From: Clostridia bacterium
GTDB lineage: Bacteria; Bacillota; Clostridia; Oscillospirales; Acutalibacteraceae
DNA length: 64,000 nt
Assembly (NCBI GenBank): GCA_017465825.1
Contig: JAFTVI010000006.1
Location: 124,001 to 188,000, forward strand
Reading direction: 5' to 3'
The notes beneath the pieces are model-generated. The model did no database searches and was not told where the DNA came from. It worked only from the letters and a program-made list of their open reading frames with translations. Shown here in pieces: positions 8,790 to 16,344 of this stretch. Position 1 is the stretch's first letter. Each line of letters starts with the position of its first letter. The translations under genes were made by a program, and so were the position numbers.

Positions 8790-8815
8790 CCACCGGTTCA
8801 ACCGGTGGCTTTTTT
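8790..8815 (+). terminator. Rho-independent terminator
   Basis: CCACCGGTT-C-AACCGGTGG (8790-8808) followed by CTTTTTT. It ends the 4631-8781 operon and lies between convergent genes. A copy differing only in the loop base is at 10368-10386. Confidence 0.9.
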
Positions 8816-8816
8816 G

Positions 8817-9641
8817 TTAATTAAATTCTACATTGACTTCTCCGATTCCGCCGGAGATGTCAATTCTGTTCTCTCCGTTGCCGAAAACTTCGTTATTGTC
8901 AACTCTGTAGCCGTCCACATTGGCTTCGCCGACACCTTTGGTTACGCTGACTGTATAATCGTTTTTATCGCCGAGAAGAATAATATTTGCTTCACCTATA
9001 CCCATATCAATTGAACCCTTGCCGAGCAATTCACCCGTAAAGCTGAATTCGCCAACGCCAAGACTTAATTCAGGCTTATAAAACTTACAGTCTGTAATGT
9101 TCACATTGCCCGTGCCGCCTGAAATCTCCGTCTTATCAGTAACAGTTATGTTTTTCATTTCGGCTTCACCTGCGCCAAGGTCCAATTCAAGCTCGTTCGC
9201 AGAAAGTTCGTTGATAACAACCCTGCCGGCTCCCGTGTCTATATCAGCAACACCGAAAACATATCCTGCAGGAATATAAACATTGAGCACCGCTGTATCA
9301 GCAGACAGCAATGATGCACCTGATTCCACGTTGTCGTCAATTTTAAGGCAACCGTTATTCACTTTAACAGTTATGTTCTCAATATTACTTTCAACATAAA
9401 ACGAATCTGCCTGCATTACGGTAAACTCAGCTGCAGCAACGTCTATTTCTATATCGGCAACCCTATCGGACACGGTATATGTTTTCAGCTCGCCGAGCAG
9501 TACATCTGTTTTCTTATCAAACAGACTGCCTACGATGTTGAACGCGCCCAGTGATGCAAATATACCGCCGAAAATGCTGACTATAAGAAATACGGCAAAA
9601 GCCATAGCAAGATATTTTATCGTTTTCTGCCAGGATTTCAT
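8817..9641 (-). CDS. Membrane-anchored DUF4097-like beta-strand repeat protein
   Basis: A 274-residue protein with one N-terminal membrane helix (about residues 8-32) and an extracellular domain made of short repeating beta strands: 'ADIEIDVAAAEFTV', 'LELDLGAGEAEMKNITV', 'LSLGVGEFSFTGEL', 'IDMGIGEANIIL', 'IDISGGIGEVNVEF'. This G-x-G-E-x-x-hydrophobic ladder is the 'toastrack' DUF4097 fold, often linked to envelope-stress sensing with LiaF/PspC-type proteins. Its start overlaps the stop of the upstream LiaF-like gene (ATGA), so the two are translationally coupled and probably act together at the membrane. Confidence 0.8.
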   Translation of the reverse strand: MKSWQKTIKYLAMAFAVFLIVSIFGGIFASLGAFNIVGSLFDKKTDVLLGELKTYTVSDRVADIEIDVAAAEFTVMQADSFYVESNIENITVKVNNGCLKIDDNVESGASLLSADTAVLNVYIPAGYVFGVADIDTGAGRVVINELSANELELDLGAGEAEMKNITVTDKTEISGGTGNVNITDCKFYKPELSLGVGEFSFTGELLGKGSIDMGIGEANIILLGDKNDYTVSVTKGVGEANVDGYRVDNNEVFGNGENRIDISGGIGEVNVEFN

Positions 9642-10318
9642 TTTATATCAACACCTCCGAACATACAGGTTCCGCTGATATAAATAGTAGGTCTGTTTTT
9701 ATCTGCCGATTCAGCCTTATTTGTTACACCGCCGAAGATTGAATTTGTACCGACCTTTACGTTAACGTTTTCGGGCACAAGTATTGTAATTCCGCCGAAA
9801 ATTGCAGACACCTTGACTGCACAATCCTTATCTATAACAGCGCCGCTCAAATCGCATTTTACGCCGCCGAACACAGCATTCAGCTCTGCACTTTCAAAAA
9901 GCTCACCGTTAAAACTGATATTCTGCGAAGAAAACGTTGCATAATACTCTTTGTGATTAAGCCCGTTTTCTTTCATTTTATTAAACAACTCGTTTGCCTT
10001 ATTTCCGAACAGACCGCCGATAACAAGTCTGATACCGATAATAATTACAATTGCAGGCAAAAGCAGTTTACTCAGAAGCTCAAAGCTCAGTACATCCTGA
10101 CAGCAAAGGAGCAAGAATACACCTATCGCAACGCCGATTATACTGCCAAGCTTATCCGATTCGGTAAAAATTCCCACAGCACAGGGAATAATGATTATCA
10201 ATGTCCACCAACCGTCGAAAAAGATGTTGAAATCAATAACGTTGAGCACCTTCAATGCAAACAAAACACCTGCGGCAATAAGAAGAATTCCCCATAAAAT
10301 ATTTTTAGCTTTTTTCAT
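9638..10318 (-). CDS. LiaF-like membrane protein with LiaI/toastrack-type domains
   Basis: About 226 residues from an ATG preceded by AGGTG. The frame is open further upstream, but that extension lacks a good ribosome binding site and runs through the terminator-like hairpin. The N-terminus has four hydrophobic segments ('ILLIAAGVLFAL', 'WWTLIIIIPCAVGI', 'SIIGVAIGVFLLLC', 'LLLPAIVIIIGIRLVIGGLFG') as in the DUF5668/LiaI family. The C-terminal part has 'FGGVKCDLS', 'FGGITILVP', 'FGGVTN' and 'MFGGVDIK', the repeating FGG strands of the LiaF C-terminal domain. LiaF inhibits the LiaRS stress system in Bacillus; no LiaR/LiaS is adjacent here. It is followed by the coupled DUF4097 gene. Confidence 0.82.
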   Translation of the reverse strand: MKKAKNILWGILLIAAGVLFALKVLNVIDFNIFFDGWWTLIIIIPCAVGIFTESDKLGSIIGVAIGVFLLLCCQDVLSFELLSKLLLPAIVIIIGIRLVIGGLFGNKANELFNKMKENGLNHKEYYATFSSQNISFNGELFESAELNAVFGGVKCDLSGAVIDKDCAVKVSAIFGGITILVPENVNVKVGTNSIFGGVTNKAESADKNRPTIYISGTCMFGGVDIK

Positions 10319-10367
10319 ATTTACACCTGCTTTCATTTTTATTGTAGCACAGATAAATAACAGGAAC

Positions 10368-10394
10368 CCACCGGTTGAACCGGTGGCTTTTTTT
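10368..10394 (+). terminator. Terminator-like hairpin, twin of 8790-8815
   Basis: CCACCGGTT-G-AACCGGTGG followed by CTTTTTTT. No plus-strand gene leads into it; it lies upstream of the LiaF-like operon, so its role as a terminator is doubtful. The two copies bracket the LiaF/DUF4097 pair. Confidence 0.6.
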
Positions 10395-10424
10395 ACTGTT
10401 AACAAAATATTTATAATTAAATAA

Positions 10425-10596
10425 GCGATATGTTGCTGACGCAACGCGATATATTTGCTGACGCAAATTCGATATATTTTAGCTCTGCTCAAATGCGATA
10501 TGATATAAATCCGCGTGCCGACAGGCACATATCGTATACGAATGTATATATCGCACCGTCAGGTATATCGAAAATCCGTTTACGGATTTATATCGC
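10425..10596. repeat. Hairpin array B: ATATCGC spacers with variable stem-loops
   Basis: A 172-bp relative of array A. GCGATAT words in the left half and ATATCGC words in the right half separate differing hairpins: GTTGC-TGAC-GCAAC, TTTGC-TGAC-GCAAA, GTGCCGACAGGCAC and AAATCCG-TTTA-CGGATTT. The spacer words reverse direction near 10490-10540, as in array A. No four-helix-bundle gene is present; the array lies between the LiaF-like gene and the 3' end of the sugar isomerase gene. Confidence 0.85.
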
Positions 10597-10635
10597 TACA
10601 ATAATTTATAGGCTCCCGCCTGTAAATTATTGTTA

Positions 10636-11601
10636 TTATGCCCACCACATCTCGGCAGGGCTTTCTTTAATAAGCACACGCTGAAGCATTTCAACAGCCT
10701 TTGAAAGACCTTCGTTCTGGCTCATAAGTGAATCCTCGTGCTCAATTGAAAGCACGTGATCATAGCCTACAAGGCGAAGATTGCTTACGATATCCTTCCA
10801 ATAAACTTCATCGTTGCCGTAGCCGACACTGCGGAAAATCCAGGCTCTGTTGATTTCATCTGCATAAGGCTTTGTATCAAGCACGCCTGTTCTTGCAATA
10901 TTGTACTTATCGAGCTTGGTATCCTTTGCGTGAACGTGGAAAATCGCGTCACCCAACGCTCTGATAACTGCAACGGGATCCATTCCCTGCCAGATAAGGT
11001 GGCTGGGGTCGAAGTTTGCACCGATTTCGGGACCTACAGCCTCACGGATGCGAAGCATTGTATCGGTATTGTAAACACAGAAACCGGGATGCAGCTCAAA
11101 TGCAATTTTATCAACGCCGTGAGCCTTTGCGAACTCAACGGTATCTTTCCAATAAGGAATGAGCACCTCGTTCCACTGCCACTCAAGAATCTTGCCGAAA
11201 TCATCGGGCCAAGGGCAGGTTACCCAGTTGGGATATTTTGCTGTTTCACAGTCACCGGGACAGCCTGAGAATGTGTTTATCTGATGAATACCCAGTTTTT
11301 CTGCAAGGAGAATTGTATTTTTGATTGCATCGTCAAAATATTTTGCCGTTGCTTTGTCGGGGTGCACGGGGTTGCCGTGACAGCTCAATGCGCTGATACC
11401 CACATCATAATTTTTGATAAGAGACTTGAAATCCTCAAGAGCGTTTGCATCGTTAAGAAGAATTTCGGGGTTTGCGTGAGCGTTACCGGGATAGCCGCCG
11501 CAACCGATTTCTACCATTTCGATGCCCAGAGATTTAAAATATTTAAGAGCTTCTTCAAATGAAAGATTGCTCAGAAGTGTTGTAAATACACCAAGTTTCA
11601 C
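10636..11601 (-). CDS. Sugar phosphate isomerase/epimerase family TIM barrel
   Basis: About 321 residues of the xylose-isomerase-like TIM barrel superfamily. Metal-ligand motifs are visible along the barrel: 'VEIGCGG', 'FELHPGFCVYN' (Glu), 'GANFDPSHLIWQG' (Asp/His), 'HVHAKDTK' (His-x-His-x-x-D) and 'LSIEHEDS' (Glu). A GTG at 11616 opens the frame, but GAGGT lies 9 bp before a second GTG at 11601, which is the likelier start (M-K-L-G-V-F-T-T). Last gene of the 14297-10636 operon with two related barrels and an oxidoreductase. Substrate unknown; such sets often act on oxidised or keto sugars. Confidence 0.88.
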   Translation of the reverse strand: MKLGVFTTLLSNLSFEEALKYFKSLGIEMVEIGCGGYPGNAHANPEILLNDANALEDFKSLIKNYDVGISALSCHGNPVHPDKATAKYFDDAIKNTILLAEKLGIHQINTFSGCPGDCETAKYPNWVTCPWPDDFGKILEWQWNEVLIPYWKDTVEFAKAHGVDKIAFELHPGFCVYNTDTMLRIREAVGPEIGANFDPSHLIWQGMDPVAVIRALGDAIFHVHAKDTKLDKYNIARTGVLDTKPYADEINRAWIFRSVGYGNDEVYWKDIVSNLRLVGYDHVLSIEHEDSLMSQNEGLSKAVEMLQRVLIKESPAEMWWA

Positions 11602-11636
11602 AATTTTGTACCTCACTTAATTTAAGTTCACTGAAT

Positions 11637-11660
11637 AATTCACAATGCGCATTGCGAATT
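11637..11660. repeat. REP-like palindrome between two isomerase genes
   Basis: A 24-bp near-perfect palindrome centred on ATGCGCAT with AATTC and GAATT ends, one mismatched pair. It lies in the only sizeable gap inside the sugar operon and has the look of an interspersed extragenic palindrome. Confidence 0.5.
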
Positions 11661-11674
11661 GTTTCTGTAAATCA

Positions 11675-12388
11675 TTATTTAACAGACATTAAGTATTTCA
11701 TACTTCTTGCCACATCTTCAATACCGTTGGGTACGGGATCGTCGTTTTCAAGAATAACCCATTCAATGCCCGTATCCTTAACTGCTCTGATGATTGCGTC
11801 AAGGTCATTGTTGCCCTCTGTAAGAGCCAAAGGCTTGCCGTCGATGCCGTCCTTGATATGTACAAGAAGAATGTCATCCTTATGCTCTGTGATATACTTA
11901 TAGTTATCAACACCTGCGTGGAAGCTCCAATAAGTGTCTATTTCCAGCTTTGTGCGCTCGGCAAAAATCTCCATTGCAGTCTTGCCGTTTGCGAGAGGTG
12001 TGAACTCCTCTGTGTGGTTGTGATAATAGGTGGGAATGCCCATTTTCTCCGCGCCTGCTCTGAGAACATCACCTGCATACTCACATTCTTCAACAGTATC
12101 GTGAGATGCACCGCCTACTCCGCAGTAAAGGCAACCGAGAGTTTTATGGAATTGAGCTGTTTTTTCGATATTCTCGGGCAGATAATCGTCAAGACCGATA
12201 TGTGCGCCAACAGCAACAAGTCCCAATTCATCGAGCTTTGCTTTGATAGTTTCCGCATCAAGACCGTGATAGCCTGCAAACTCAACACCGTCAAAGCCTA
12301 ATTTTTTTACTTCTTCAAGAATTTTAAGAAAGTCCTCTCCGCATTTTACCATATCGCGCAGAGAATATAACTGTACTGCTAATTTCAT
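11675..12388 (-). CDS. Sugar phosphate isomerase/epimerase family TIM barrel
   Basis: A 237-residue compact barrel of the xylose-isomerase-like superfamily, shorter than its neighbours. Signatures are 'GFDGVEFAGYHG', 'TYYHNHTEEF' (His-Asn-His metal/substrate site), 'EIDTYWSFHAGVD' (Asp and His), 'LLVHIKDGIDG' (His-x-Lys-Asp) and 'WVILENDDP' (Glu). All usual divalent-metal ligands appear present. It follows the 12393-13193 gene by 4 bp and is presumably co-translated with it. The physiological substrate cannot be assigned. Confidence 0.88.
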   Translation of the reverse strand: MKLAVQLYSLRDMVKCGEDFLKILEEVKKLGFDGVEFAGYHGLDAETIKAKLDELGLVAVGAHIGLDDYLPENIEKTAQFHKTLGCLYCGVGGASHDTVEECEYAGDVLRAGAEKMGIPTYYHNHTEEFTPLANGKTAMEIFAERTKLEIDTYWSFHAGVDNYKYITEHKDDILLVHIKDGIDGKPLALTEGNNDLDAIIRAVKDTGIEWVILENDDPVPNGIEDVARSMKYLMSVK

Positions 12389-12392
12389 ATTA

Positions 12393-13193
12393 TCATCCTT
12401 TGAAAATCATAGGTTCGATATAGTTTTTGGTAAGTGTGATACCCCAATCACCCTGTGCGCCGCTTCTCCATACAGCAGAATGAGGCTCGATTGAGAGCAT
12501 ACCGTCGTATTTATGAGCATAGAGAAGTCCCATAATCTGACGCCAGTCAATCATATCAAGACCTGCGGGCGGATCGTCAACGTGGTCGTCACCGATAACG
12601 ATTGTACCTTTAATGTGGAAATGGTGGAACTTATGCGCCCAATCGTTGATTTCTTCAAGATATCTGCCTGTGCCTGCTGTGATGCAATGTGAGGGGTCAT
12701 ATTTGATGCCGAGACCGTCAACCTGTGTAAGAATTGCGGCCCAGGCTTTGGGCTCTCTTACAAAGTTATTCCAATCGCAGTTGTAGCAGCAGACCTTAAC
12801 GCCCTTTGCCTTGCCGTATTCTACTGCCTTTGAAAGAACAGCTACAGCTTTGTCGCAGTTCCACTCAAAGGACTGCTCCTCATTGTAATTTACGCCTGTA
12901 ATAAATACGGGACATCCGATTTCAGCACATACGTCAAGGATTTTGTACGTATTGTTAAGCTCTTCTTCGATAATATTGCCTTCAGCGTCAATTTTATCTG
13001 AACCCCATCTGCCGATTGCGCCGACTTTTACATCGTACTGCTCACTCCACTTTTTAAGGTCGGGAATAAGCTCAACAAGCTTGTCGGGGTCGTTACCGTT
13101 GTTGTAGTCAAGCTCGATATAGTGCATACCTAAATCAGCTATATGCTTGAAGCCTTCTTCGCTCCAATGTTCAATCATACCTAATGTCATCAT
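12393..13193 (-). CDS. Sugar phosphate isomerase/epimerase family TIM barrel
   Basis: A 266-residue barrel, third paralogue of the operon. Motifs include 'MHYIELDYNNG' (Glu), 'CCYNCDWNNF', 'GIKYDPSHCIT' (Asp-Pro-Ser-His), 'FHHFHIKGTI' (His-x-Lys) and 'MLSIEPHS' (Glu), so the metal site looks complete. AGGAGATAACTACA precedes the ATG at 13193; a second ATG directly follows. It lies 15 bp after the Gfo/Idh/MocA gene. The three barrels are only distantly similar, which suggests successive steps of one pathway rather than recent duplication. Confidence 0.86.
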   Translation of the reverse strand: MMTLGMIEHWSEEGFKHIADLGMHYIELDYNNGNDPDKLVELIPDLKKWSEQYDVKVGAIGRWGSDKIDAEGNIIEEELNNTYKILDVCAEIGCPVFITGVNYNEEQSFEWNCDKAVAVLSKAVEYGKAKGVKVCCYNCDWNNFVREPKAWAAILTQVDGLGIKYDPSHCITAGTGRYLEEINDWAHKFHHFHIKGTIVIGDDHVDDPPAGLDMIDWRQIMGLLYAHKYDGMLSIEPHSAVWRSGAQGDWGITLTKNYIEPMIFKG

Positions 13194-13208
13194 TGTAGTT
13201 ATCTCCTG

Positions 13209-14297
13209 TTAATCGTTATTGATGTAAACGGGCTTGCCTGTCTTTGCAGACTCATAAATAGCCTCAAGAATCTGTGTAACAACCATTGCCTGTTCGGGCT
13301 TTACGCACTGCTCACGCTTGCCGAGAACAGCGTCGATCCATATACGCTGGTCGATAAATGCGTTATCGTCGGAATCACCCTCGTAGAATGCAACGCCGCC
13401 GCAATCCATATTGGGCTTTTCGATGCACTGTCTGCCGTTCTTTACGTAGTTGACACGGATATCATCAAGAGTATCAATACCGCCCTTGTCACCGCAGAGA
13501 ACGAAACAAGCCTCTCTCGGTTCTGCAACGTTGAGTGCCCAGCTGGATTCAAGAGTGACAACTGCGCCGTTTTCCATTACGATATAGCCGAATGCGGAAT
13601 CCTCAACAGTGAACTTTTCGGGATCCCAGTCGCCCCAGGCGTTAGCGGTATTTGTCTGGTTTGCAAGCTTTCTGAATGTGTTGCCCACAACCATTTTAGG
13701 CTTGTAGTTGTTCATCATCCAGAGTGTAAGGTCAAGAGCGTGTGTACCGATATCAATAAGAGGACCGCCGCCCTGCTCGTACTCGTTAAGGAATACGCCC
13801 CAGGTGGGAACTGCTCTTCTGCGGATAGCAACAGCCTTTGCGTAGTAGATTTCGCCGATCTCGCCTGCATCACATACAGCCTTTGCATAGAGATTTTCGC
13901 CGCACTGTCTGTTCTGATAACCGATAGAAAGGAGCTTACCTGTTCTTACGGATGCCTCATACATAGCCTTTGCTTCCGCATAAGTCTTTGCCATAGGCTT
14001 TTCGCACATTACGTGCTTACCTGACTCAAGTGCATCAATAGTGATAAAGCTGTGGGAACGGTTGGGGGTACAAACGTGAACAACGTCGATTGTTTCATCC
14101 TTCAACAGCTCTTTGTAGTCTGTATATGTTTTTGCATTCTCTGTGCCGAACTTAGCTTTTGCTTTTTCTGCTCTTTCGGGGATAATGTCACAGAATGCAA
14201 CAATTTCAACTTCGGGTATCATTTTAAGGTTGGGCATATGCTTTCCGTTTGCTATACCGCCGCAGCCAACAACACCGATTCGTACTTTCTTTTCCAT
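13209..14297 (-). CDS. Gfo/Idh/MocA family NAD(P)-dependent oxidoreductase
   Basis: 362 residues from the ATG at 14297; the frame is open 47 codons further up, but the AT-rich extension is non-protein-like and GGAAAGGATG lies at the right distance before this ATG. The N-terminal Rossmann loop is 'IGVVGCGGIANGKHMPNL', and 'HVMCEKPMAKT' carries the family EKP motif whose Lys is catalytic. 'LIDIGTHALDLTLWMM' supplies the conserved substrate-site Asp and His. Enzymes of this family oxidise or reduce a sugar hydroxyl, often at C2 or C3. First gene of the operon with three sugar isomerase barrels, suggesting oxidation of a sugar or glycoside before further conversion. Confidence 0.92.
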   Translation of the reverse strand: MEKKVRIGVVGCGGIANGKHMPNLKMIPEVEIVAFCDIIPERAEKAKAKFGTENAKTYTDYKELLKDETIDVVHVCTPNRSHSFITIDALESGKHVMCEKPMAKTYAEAKAMYEASVRTGKLLSIGYQNRQCGENLYAKAVCDAGEIGEIYYAKAVAIRRRAVPTWGVFLNEYEQGGGPLIDIGTHALDLTLWMMNNYKPKMVVGNTFRKLANQTNTANAWGDWDPEKFTVEDSAFGYIVMENGAVVTLESSWALNVAEPREACFVLCGDKGGIDTLDDIRVNYVKNGRQCIEKPNMDCGGVAFYEGDSDDNAFIDQRIWIDAVLGKREQCVKPEQAMVVTQILEAIYESAKTGKPVYINND

Positions 14298-14336
14298 AAA
14301 ACAAAACATCCTTTCCGGATAAATTTTTACACATAT

Positions 14337-14365
14337 AGAATAAAACAATAAAAATAAAAAATCAA
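14337..14365 (-). promoter_or_regulatory. Candidate promoter of the oxidoreductase/isomerase operon
   Basis: On the minus strand, TTGATT (14365-14360) and TATTCT (14342-14337), 17 bp apart, about 40 bp before the start at 14297. The -35 box is weak in a very AT-rich stretch. Confidence 0.45.
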
Positions 14366-14452
14366 TATTTTTATTAAAATAAGGAGCGTATAAAAAAAGA
14401 CAAAAAAATTGTGCAGAATCAACAAAACAAGTCTGCACGTTTGATTATTGTA

Positions 14453-14572
14453 GTTAGGAGTTAGGAGTGATGAGTTAGGAGTTAAGGAAGCCGCAAAGCG
14501 GCTTGGATTTAAATGGTTCAAAAGGCGGAGCCTTTTCCTTCACTCCTCACTTCTCACTACTAACTACTAACT
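14453..14572. repeat. MITE-like inverted repeat with two inner hairpins
   Basis: About 38 bp of GTTAGGAGT-type heptamers (14453-14490) pairs imperfectly with TAACTACTAACT-type sequence (14535-14572). Between them lie two short perfect hairpins, AAGCCGC-AAA-GCGGCTT (14488-14504) and AAAAGGC-GGA-GCCTTTT (14520-14536). The whole folds as a cruciform with two side branches. It carries no ORF and lies between two minus-strand operons. Confidence 0.7.
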
Positions 14573-14578
14573 GATAAA

Positions 14579-15184
14579 TTATTGTTTACAGTTTTCAACA
14601 ATATAATTCTTAATAAGCTCAAAGAACATTTTGCTGTCATATGAATTTCTGAATTTCACATCAAGCTCTTCTGCTCTGTTTTTATCGAGCGAAACATTTT
14701 CGTTATTTTCATCGTACATTGAGTACATCTGCGCAACCGTGGAATAAATTTTATCGTAGCCGATGCTTTTAAGTCCTTCAAGCACTACAGAGGGCAGAGG
14801 TTCGCCGTTATTCCTGAAAAAATATGAAAGTGATTGCTGACAATCCTCACTGAAATAATAAAGTGCGTACACTTCCCTTTTCCACTGTTCGGCATTTTTG
14901 TATTCTTCATCGGGATTGACGGATTTTTCGAGTTTATATTGCAATACGGCTGTAACACCCTCTGCAAGCTCCGACGGCTCGGAAGATTCAATAAGTGCGG
15001 AATCAAGAGAAGAATATTTATTAACAAGATATTTGAACCGTTCTGCGAACTCTCTTTCTTTCTCAATTCTCTCACTGCGTTTTTTCATTGCGGCTGAGGC
15101 TTTGCGCATCACAAGAACCAGCGCGACAACAAGCACTACCAAAACAAGCCACAAATACCAGAACTGTGTAATAGATGCAATCAT
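14579..15184 (-). CDS. Membrane-anchored protein of unknown function
   Basis: 201 residues with one N-terminal membrane helix (about 8-26, 'FWYLWLVLVVLVVALVLVM'), a highly charged Lys/Arg/Glu segment (28-50) and a mostly helical cytoplasmic domain. No recognised motif. Its ATG overlaps the rsmI stop (ATGA), so it is translationally coupled to RsmI and is the last gene of the 18697-14579 run. It may only be a passenger of that operon. Confidence 0.7.
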   Translation of the reverse strand: MIASITQFWYLWLVLVVLVVALVLVMRKASAAMKKRSERIEKEREFAERFKYLVNKYSSLDSALIESSEPSELAEGVTAVLQYKLEKSVNPDEEYKNAEQWKREVYALYYFSEDCQQSLSYFFRNNGEPLPSVVLEGLKSIGYDKIYSTVAQMYSMYDENNENVSLDKNRAEELDVKFRNSYDSKMFFELIKNYIVENCKQ

Positions 15185-16011
15185 CTGTCTTCCTCCGTTA
15201 AGGCTTTATAAATATCACCTTTTTTGATTCCCGTTTCCTTTGCGGCTCTTTTTGCCGCTTCACTCAAGGACATTCCCTCGCTCAAAAATCTTTTTGCAAG
15301 AGCAATGCCGTCTGTTTCGTCAAAAACAACATCTTCTGTCTTTTTTCCTTCGATAATCACAACGAATTCACCCTTGGGCGGCGTTTGCGAATACTTTTCA
15401 CAAGCCTCTGACAACGTCGTAAGCTCTACGTTTTCGTGAATTTTGGTAAGCTCCTTTACAAGGGCGATTTTTCTGTCACCCAGATATTCAAGAAAATCCT
15501 TGAGTGTGGCAGGGAGCTTATGAGGTGCTTCATAGAATATCATCGTACGTTTTTCATTGACTATATCCGCAAGATGTTCTCTTCTCTTTGGCTTATTCAT
15601 AGATAAAAAGCCTTCAAAGGTAAATCTTGACACGTCCATTCCGCTGATAGCCGCCGCAGTTATGATTGCAGAGGGACCGGGAACGGACACGACCTCAATA
15701 TTATACTGATGGCAGAGCGCAACGAGGTCAATTCCGGGGTCGGAGATTGCGGGCATACCTGCATCGGTAACGAGAGCACAATTCTCCCCTTCCAGTATTC
15801 TTGATATGATATGCTCGCTTTTGGACGCCTTGTTATGCTCGTAATAGCTGACCATAGGCTTTTTTATTTCAAAATGATTAAGCAGTTTTACGGTAACTCT
15901 TGTATCCTCTGCGGCGATAAAATCCACATCGGCAAGAGTCTGCGCGGCTCTGGGCGAAAAATCACCAAGATTGCCTATAGGCGTGCCAACTACAAATAAT
16001 TTTCCGCTCAT
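15181..16011 (-). CDS. rsmI: 16S rRNA (cytidine-1402-2'-O)-methyltransferase RsmI
   Basis: 276 residues, full length for RsmI. The tetrapyrrole-methylase-like fold is evident from 'LFVVGTPIGNLGDFSPRA', the glycine-rich SAM loop near the start, 'FIAAEDTRVT', 'HNKASK', 'ALVTDAGMPAISDPG' and 'VVSVPGPSAIITAAAISG', all diagnostic for RsmI. It 2'-O-methylates C1402 in the decoding centre of 16S rRNA with S-adenosylmethionine. It overlaps the DUF6897-like gene by 4 bp and follows a tRNA methyltransferase, as in other Firmicutes (trmN6-like with rsmI). Confidence 0.96.
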   Translation of the reverse strand: MSGKLFVVGTPIGNLGDFSPRAAQTLADVDFIAAEDTRVTVKLLNHFEIKKPMVSYYEHNKASKSEHIISRILEGENCALVTDAGMPAISDPGIDLVALCHQYNIEVVSVPGPSAIITAAAISGMDVSRFTFEGFLSMNKPKRREHLADIVNEKRTMIFYEAPHKLPATLKDFLEYLGDRKIALVKELTKIHENVELTTLSEACEKYSQTPPKGEFVVIIEGKKTEDVVFDETDGIALAKRFLSEGMSLSEAAKRAAKETGIKKGDIYKALTEEDR

Positions 16012-16340
16012 TCTATAACAACTTTCCTTTTACCGTTTCTGTTTTTGGGATATTCTCTTATCCTGCATATGTAATCTGTATTTACAGCCTGAATATTTCC
16101 GTCCTGTCCTTCAAGCTCAACCCAGCCTTCAGAAACGGATTTGACAATTCCGTCTGCCGTGCCGCCCGAACCTAAATTGATAAGACAGTCCTTACCGATA
16201 AATCTTTCTATCATATGGGGCATAATTTTTTCTCTCCTTTTTCGTTTTATTCGCAGAACATTAAAAATGCTGTTGCGCCGTTTTTTCTCATAAAAAATGA
16301 TAAAAATGAGCAACAGCAACCAGATATAAGATGTATCCAT
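16008..16340 (-). CDS. DUF6897-like small membrane protein
   Basis: 110 residues. The N-terminus is a membrane helix ('YIWLLLLIFIIFY') followed by a strongly basic linker; the C-terminal 70 residues ('FIGKDCLINLGSGGTADGI', 'EGWVELEGQDGNIQAVN', 'ICRIREYPKN') look like a small Sm-like beta barrel. An internal ATG at 16223 with AAGGAG upstream could give a soluble 71-residue form. The larger start is kept because the helix plus positive-inside linker is a credible membrane anchor. It sits 4 bp after the methyltransferase gene and overlaps rsmI. Function unknown. Confidence 0.72.
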   Translation of the reverse strand: MDTSYIWLLLLIFIIFYEKKRRNSIFNVLRIKRKRREKIMPHMIERFIGKDCLINLGSGGTADGIVKSVSEGWVELEGQDGNIQAVNTDYICRIREYPKNRNGKRKVVIE

Positions 16341-16344
16341 ACCG

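Noticed and set aside
10319-10528. N-terminal extension of the LiaF-like protein
   Set aside because: It would be translated through the CCACCGG hairpin and array B edge, and the internal ATG at 10318 has AGGTG upstream.
10756-11268. 170-codon plus-strand ORF
   Set aside because: Antisense shadow of the sugar isomerase gene, whose metal-site motifs are intact.
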